64,000 nt of DNA from contig NZ_ASJC01000001.1 in NCBI RefSeq assembly GCF_000691145.1, forward strand, positions 186,001 through 250,000, read 5' to 3'. A program made the translations under genes and the position numbers. Position 1 is the stretch's first letter. Every line of letters starts with the position of its first letter. Below, piece after piece: positions 60,704 through 64,000 of this stretch. Below the pieces are notes generated by a model that was not told where the DNA came from, ran no database searches, and saw only the letters and a list, made by a program, of their open reading frames with translations. The stretch is from Bacillus altitudinis 41KF2b (GTDB lineage: Bacteria > Bacillota > Bacilli > Bacillales > Bacillaceae).

Positions 60704-61035
60704 AAAAAGACACTTACACTCATGGTCAAGATTGATGAGGGCAAATGTCTGGTTTAAAAAGACAAAATGTGTGTGCGAAAGAAGGCGTAAGTATCAATGA
60801 CGAACGCTTTTCCGACATCTCCTATCAACCGTAGGGGGTTTGATGTGATAGAGCGGCTGGTATCCTGGCTCGTGAATCTGCAAGCTTTTCATCCTTCCCA
60901 TCTTTACGACAGTGGATGATTAACGAAAAGCTCTCCTCACTTACAGTGGCGGGACCGCGCCGGATTTTCACCGGTCTTCCCAATTAAAATTCGACGTGTG
61001 ATCGAATTACCGACTCTCAAACTATGAATTTATTG
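60704..61035 (-). promoter_or_regulatory. Cobalamin riboswitch of metE with terminator
   Basis: On the minus strand the leader holds the aptamer blocks GACCGGTGAAAATCCGGCGC, GGTCCCGCCACTG and a B12-box-like AGCCAGGATACCAGCC (60855-60870). An intrinsic terminator AGACATTT / AAGTGTCT with TTTTTATA lies at 60704-60750, just before the metE ribosome site. Ligand binding is expected to favour termination. B. subtilis metE instead uses a SAM riboswitch, which I do not find here. Confidence 0.9.
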
Positions 61036-61041
61036 TGTTCG

Positions 61042-61070
61042 ATTATATAACGTTCACTTCATTTCGTCAA
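61042..61070 (-). promoter_or_regulatory. Sigma-A promoter of metE leader
   Basis: Minus-strand TTGACG (61065-61070), 17-nt spacer, TATAAT (61042-61047), placing the RNA start near 61035. Confidence 0.85.
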
Positions 61071-61092
61071 AGTAAATTTTGAATAATTTTAA

Positions 61093-61130
61093 TTAAAAAA
61101 ATCCTGAGAAAATTCTATCTTTTCTCAGGA
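61093..61130 (-). terminator. Terminator of ispA
   Basis: 11-bp stem TCCTGAGAAAA (61102-61112) with TTTTCTCAGGA (61120-61130), then a T-run on the minus strand. Confidence 0.88.
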
Positions 61131-61142
61131 CCTAACATGTAC

Positions 61143-62102
61143 CTATAGAGACAAAAGTTCTGCTTCCAATGTTTTCTCAAGAAGCACATCTGGTGCAGTT
61201 AAATATAAAAACCCGTTTCCTACAAGGGTTTTTGATTGTTTTAGCGGAAGGGTTCTCCGTACGAGCTGAGCATATACCTCAGGTTCTGTCAGCTTACGCT
61301 GGAACGCTTCTTCTTCGGCATTTTTAATAATGGCGAGTGCACCGCTCACATGAGGGGCAGCCATGGAAGTGCCTGTTAGTCTTCCGTATTTATGGTTAGG
61401 GAGAGTGGATAAAATGTCTTCACCTGGAGCGACGAGGTCGATTTCTTTATTCGCATTGGAGAATTCAGAGGATTCTCTTGCAAGAGAGACAGAGCCGACG
61501 GCAATGACCTCATTGTATGCAGCTGGGTAGGAGAACTCTTCAGTACGCTCGTCTCCGTCACCTTCATTTCCTGCTGCGCAGACAACAAGCACACCGCTGC
61601 TTACCGCATGTTGGATGGCCTTTTGCAGTTCTGGTTCATTGCTTGGCCCACCGAGAGACATGGAAATGATATCAACCTTCTGCTCAACCGCATAGTTAAT
61701 GCCATTGATAATCCATTCGTATTTCCCGCTGCCATTTTTCCCTCCAAGAACTTTTACGATCAACAGCTTGGCTTCAGGTGCAACCCCTAAAATGCCGCCA
61801 TTTTGATCCGTTGCTGCAATCGTTCCTGATACATGGGTACCATGCCCGTTGTAGTCTTTTACATTCTCAGCATCTCCATTGTCATCATCGGTAAAGTTTT
61901 TTCCTCCGATAATCTGATCTTTTAAATCGGGATGCTCCGTGTCGCAACCTGTATCAAGGACAGCAATGGTTATGCCTTTTCCTTTGAAGCCACTTGACCA
62001 AAGTTCGGGTGCTTTAATCTCCTGAATACTTTCCGGCGTCTCTTTCGCTTCCATCACATTGGCTTTTACTTCATACGGAATTAAGCGAATTTCACCTTTC
62101 AT
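61143..62102 (-). CDS. ispA: Intracellular subtilisin-like serine protease
   Basis: 319 aa. No signal peptide; the N-terminus has the LIPYEV pro-segment that blocks the active site until cleaved. Catalytic Asp50 in AVLDTGCDTEHPD, His87 in NGHGTHVSG, Ser in TGTSMAAPHVSG. Main intracellular protease in stationary phase for the family. Single gene after metE, as in B. subtilis. Confidence 0.94.
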   Translation of the reverse strand: MKGEIRLIPYEVKANVMEAKETPESIQEIKAPELWSSGFKGKGITIAVLDTGCDTEHPDLKDQIIGGKNFTDDDNGDAENVKDYNGHGTHVSGTIAATDQNGGILGVAPEAKLLIVKVLGGKNGSGKYEWIINGINYAVEQKVDIISMSLGGPSNEPELQKAIQHAVSSGVLVVCAAGNEGDGDERTEEFSYPAAYNEVIAVGSVSLARESSEFSNANKEIDLVAPGEDILSTLPNHKYGRLTGTSMAAPHVSGALAIIKNAEEEAFQRKLTEPEVYAQLVRRTLPLKQSKTLVGNGFLYLTAPDVLLEKTLEAELLSL

Positions 62103-62371
62103 AAGAAAGCCCTCCTTATTTTGTTTTCAAAGTAGATTCAGGTTGCGTAATGTTATTGTATAAAACAAATGTTTGATCGGAAAGGGTCAATTGTAATAAT
62201 TTTTCAAATAATCAAATAATTATTTATTGTGCAGTTCTCCTCATATCTTGCCGAAAGAAGTCACCTTTTGAAGAAAACTCTTAGTATCATATGAAAAAGA
62301 ATGAAATGCTGCATAGTGAGCTTGCACCTGTACAGATGAAAATGGGTGAAAAGAACTAAAAAAGGCAGATC

Positions 62372-62449
62372 GAAAAAACAATCATATAAAGAGATAGAGG
62401 ATGACAGAAAAGAAAAAGGTACATGCCATGTGCAGATGATTGTTTTTTC
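62372..62449. repeat. 14-bp inverted repeat with 50-nt loop
   Basis: GAAAAAACAATCAT (62372-62385) pairs perfectly with 62436-62449. The loop contains a small ACATG-CC-ATGT hairpin. A and T runs at the edges make a terminator possible on either strand. It could be a structured RNA, a MITE-like remnant or an operator pair. Confidence 0.5.
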
Positions 62450-62473
62450 ATTATAATGATCGAAAGAATATAG

Positions 62474-62542
62474 AATGTAAAAAGTATTTGACATTTTTTA
62501 AGCGGATGATATGATTGAAATGTAAAAAGTATTTGACATTTT
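62474..62542 (+). promoter_or_regulatory. Promoter flanked by 24-bp direct repeats, candidate Xre operators
   Basis: Two identical 24-nt copies (62474-62497 and 62519-62542), 45 bp apart. Each holds the near-palindrome TGTAAAAAGTATTTGACA. The first provides the -35 TTGACA (62488-62493) of a promoter with a 16-nt spacer and TATGAT (62510-62515). The second lies at the start site. Bound repressor would cover both. The Xre protein encoded behind is the candidate. Confidence 0.75.
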
Positions 62543-62562
62543 GATTGGGAGGGGACTAACCG

Positions 62563-62865
62563 TTGGATGTTGTAAAAGTTGTGTATTCAGTCATCTTATT
62601 AGTGATCGGACTGTTCATTTTTATTGCGCCTATGATTCAAAAGGGTGATGAAAGAAAGAGATTTATCTACTCAAAAGCGCAATCGTATGCATTTATGGTG
62701 GTCATTGGTATGCTTTTATTAGAAGTCGCACAGTCCATATTTTTAACGACCCAAGGGAACAATTCTGATAAGGGGTTTGGGATTTCTCCCATCATGTTCC
62801 TAACTGTGATTTCGGTCATTTATTTAGTTACATTACTCATATACAGAAAAAAATATGGTGATTAA
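62563..62865 (+). CDS. Small membrane protein paired with Xre regulator
   Basis: 100 aa from TTG 62563 (GGGAGGGGA upstream). Three membrane segments: VVYSVILLVIGLFIFIAPM, AFMVVIGMLLLEVAQSIFL, and IMFLTVISVIYLVTLLIY. No family recognised with certainty; resembles DUF-type proteins encoded next to small Xre regulators in Firmicutes. Overlaps the region just before the regulator's start. Confidence 0.7.
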   Translation: MDVVKVVYSVILLVIGLFIFIAPMIQKGDERKRFIYSKAQSYAFMVVIGMLLLEVAQSIFLTTQGNNSDKGFGISPIMFLTVISVIYLVTLLIYRKKYGD

Positions 62866-62866
62866 A

Positions 62867-63070
62867 TTGGAAAATCATATAAGAGAACTAAGGAAATCCA
62901 TTAAATTATCCCAAGAAGAACTTGCTAAACGGTGTAAGGTCTCGAGACAAACCATCAATGCCATTGAAAACGATAAGTACGACCCTACTTTACAATTAGC
63001 CTTTGACATCGCCTCTGTTTTGAATACGACTGTAGATGAGCTTTTTGTCAGTCAACCTAAAAAGAAGTAA
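62867..63070 (+). CDS. Small Xre-family transcription regulator
   Basis: 67 aa from TTG 62867 (GGTGAT upstream); an ATG at 62855 in frame lacks a ribosome site. Single helix-turn-helix: LRKSIKLSQEELAKRCKVSRQTINAIENDKYDPTL, nearly all of the protein. The stop of the membrane protein is 1 bp before, so the pair is co-translated. Probably binds the direct repeats upstream as an autorepressor. Confidence 0.85.
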   Translation: MENHIRELRKSIKLSQEELAKRCKVSRQTINAIENDKYDPTLQLAFDIASVLNTTVDELFVSQPKKK

Positions 63071-63076
63071 GGGACC

Positions 63077-63101
63077 AGCCTCAGAAAAGAGGCTTTTTTT
63101 G
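63077..63101 (+). terminator. Terminator of membrane protein/Xre operon
   Basis: AGCCTC / GAGGCT stem (63077-63082 with 63089-63094) followed by seven T. Confidence 0.85.
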
Positions 63102-63269
63102 TTGATTTGTGTAATGTGAAAGGATCAGCTGAAAATAAAAATCAACCATATTACATAACAATTCCTCATTCATGAAAAATAAGATATGAAGATTGTGACT
63201 GTTCCAATGGAGAAAGGCAACATATAATAATGGAAAGACAAGCTTGCCTTTCAGATAGGAGAGATAGAG

Positions 63270-63956
63270 ATGAACAAAGGGAAGATACTCGTGGTCGAAG
63301 ATGAAAAGAAAATTGCAAGAGTGCTGTCATTAGAACTTGAATATGAAGGATATGAGGTCACAGTCCAAGATACAGGGATGAAAGGGCTCCAGGCGCTCGA
63401 GGAGGAGAGTTTTGATTTAGTGCTTCTAGATGTCATGCTTCCAGAATTAAGCGGACTTGAAGTGCTTAGAAGGGTTCGAAAGACAAATACGGCAACACCG
63501 ATCATTTTGATTACCGCAAGAGGAAGTGTTCCCGATAAGGTCAGCGGTCTTGATCTTGGGGCAAACGATTATATTACAAAACCCTTTGACATAGAAGAAT
63601 TATTAGCGCGAATTCGTGCACAGCTGAGGTTCAATCACAATGCGCAAGAGGAAAAGGAAATTGAGCTAAGTATTGCAGATTTAACGGTGAATGAGAAAAC
63701 AAGAGAAATTCAAAGAGGCGGTCAGACGCTTGAGCTGACACCGAGAGAATATGACCTGCTTGTTCATTTATTGAAACATCAACAGCAAGTGCTCACAAGA
63801 GATCAGCTTTTAACAGCTGTTTGGGGTTTTGACTATTTTGGTGACACGAACGTGGTTGATGTCTATATTCGCTATTTAAGGAAAAAAATCGATTACCCGT
63901 TTGAAAAACAATTGATTCACACAGTGAGAGGTGTGGGTTATGTGATGAAAGGATAA
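63270..63956 (+). CDS. ykoG: OmpR-family response regulator YkoG
   Basis: 228 aa, as B. subtilis YkoG. Receiver with acidic pocket VVEDE, phospho-acceptor Asp54 in VLLDVMLPELSG, Thr in LITARG and Lys in ITKPFD. Winged helix from about residue 130 (ELTPREYDLLVHLLKHQQ, DTNVVDVYIRYLRKKI). The histidine kinase starts 3 bp after its stop. Signal and targets unknown. Confidence 0.9.
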   Translation: MNKGKILVVEDEKKIARVLSLELEYEGYEVTVQDTGMKGLQALEEESFDLVLLDVMLPELSGLEVLRRVRKTNTATPIILITARGSVPDKVSGLDLGANDYITKPFDIEELLARIRAQLRFNHNAQEEKEIELSIADLTVNEKTREIQRGGQTLELTPREYDLLVHLLKHQQQVLTRDQLLTAVWGFDYFGDTNVVDVYIRYLRKKIDYPFEKQLIHTVRGVGYVMKG

Positions 63957-63959
63957 AGC

Positions 63960-64000
63960 ATGAGATTAAAAAATAAGATCCAGCTTTATACATCGTTGTC
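63960..64000 (+). CDS. ykoH: Sensor histidine kinase YkoH (cut by window end)
   Basis: Only the first 13 codons are visible (MRLKNKIQLYTSL), the start of a basic N-terminus before a membrane helix. Assigned from position directly behind ykoG and from the typical kinase start RLKNKIQ. Confidence 0.7.
   Translation, partial: MRLKNKIQLYTSL

Larger units (their letters stand above)
62103..62562. other. 460-bp intergenic region
   Basis: Between ispA and the membrane protein/Xre pair. 62103-62370 shows no gene or clear structure (AT-rich; the ispA promoter must lie here). 62372-62449 holds a 14-bp inverted repeat and 62474-62542 a 24-bp direct repeat with a promoter, both listed separately. Confidence 0.6.

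Noticed and set aside
60682-61035. SAM (S-box) riboswitch upstream of metE
   Set aside because: No S-box core could be found on the minus strand; the conserved blocks are those of a cobalamin riboswitch.
62261-62494. 77-codon minus-strand frame before the Xre pair
   Set aside because: Covers the inverted repeat and first direct repeat, Phe/Tyr/Cys-rich, no convincing ribosome site.

Overview
The window is chromosomal DNA of a Bacillus, most likely of the B. pumilus / B. safensis / B. altitudinis group. The evidence is gene order: from about 6.5 kb on, the genes follow the B. subtilis 168 stretch yjqB-xkdA-(PBSX)-xlyB-spoIIS-pit-ykaA ... steT-mhqA ... htrA-proG-dppABCDE-ykfABCD-ykgA-ykhA ... 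ykkB ... ykkCD-purU-proBA ... ohrA-ohrR-ohrB-guaD-metE-ispA ... ykoGH. Several species-specific blocks interrupt this order. Species assignment is inference; no rRNA or tRNA gene is present.

Layout. (1) 1-7.8 kb: the end of a kelch-repeat surface protein, two tandem flagellin genes each with a sigma-D-type promoter, an FAD monooxygenase divergent from a soluble chemotaxis transducer, a small membrane-anchored protein, a poly-gamma-glutamate hydrolase (yjqB) and the prophage-type metallopeptidase xkdA. (2) 8-12 kb: an XlyA/XlyB-type amidase, the SpoIIS toxin-antitoxin operon (toxin SpoIISA and two short antitoxin genes), and the phosphate transporter pair ykaA-pit. The whole PBSX prophage that separates xkdA from the amidase in B. 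subtilis is missing. (3) 12-30 kb: an accessory block between ykaA and steT. It holds an ASCH protein, gamma-glutamyltranspeptidase, a sulfate ABC transporter with an attenuator-like leader, a galactitol-type PTS operon with two cre sites, and an acetoin-dehydrogenase operon with two SDR genes and a SorC-type regulator. (4) 30-45 kb: steT, mhqA with an MhqR operator, htrA, proG, the CodY-box-controlled dpp operon and the ykf murein-peptide recycling operon. (5) 45-50 kb: ykgA, ykhA, a PadR regulator with a HAAS-domain membrane partner and a large operator, a small membrane export protein, ykkB and a fused Ada protein. (6) 50-64 kb: ykkCD under a guanidine-I riboswitch, purU, proBA under a proline T-box, a rap-phr pair, the ohr peroxide cluster with a perfect OhrR operator, guaD, metE under a cobalamin riboswitch, ispA, a membrane protein/Xre pair with direct-repeat operators, and the ykoGH two-component pair (kinase cut by the window end).

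Themes are nutrient salvage (dipeptides, murein peptides, polyols, acetoin, gamma-PGA and glutamyl compounds, sulfate, phosphate), stress (HtrA, Ohr, MhqA, Ada, proline synthesis) and motility. RNA-based control is dense: guanidine-I, T-box, cobalamin, and one leader of unknown class. I did not find a completely new multi-gene defence or biosynthetic system. The items most worth follow-up are the unclassified leader before the sulfate operon, the SpoIISB/SpoIISC sequence similarity, the perfect 31-bp palindrome at 4976-5006, the structured repeat before the Xre pair, and the catalytically dead SDR in the aco operon.
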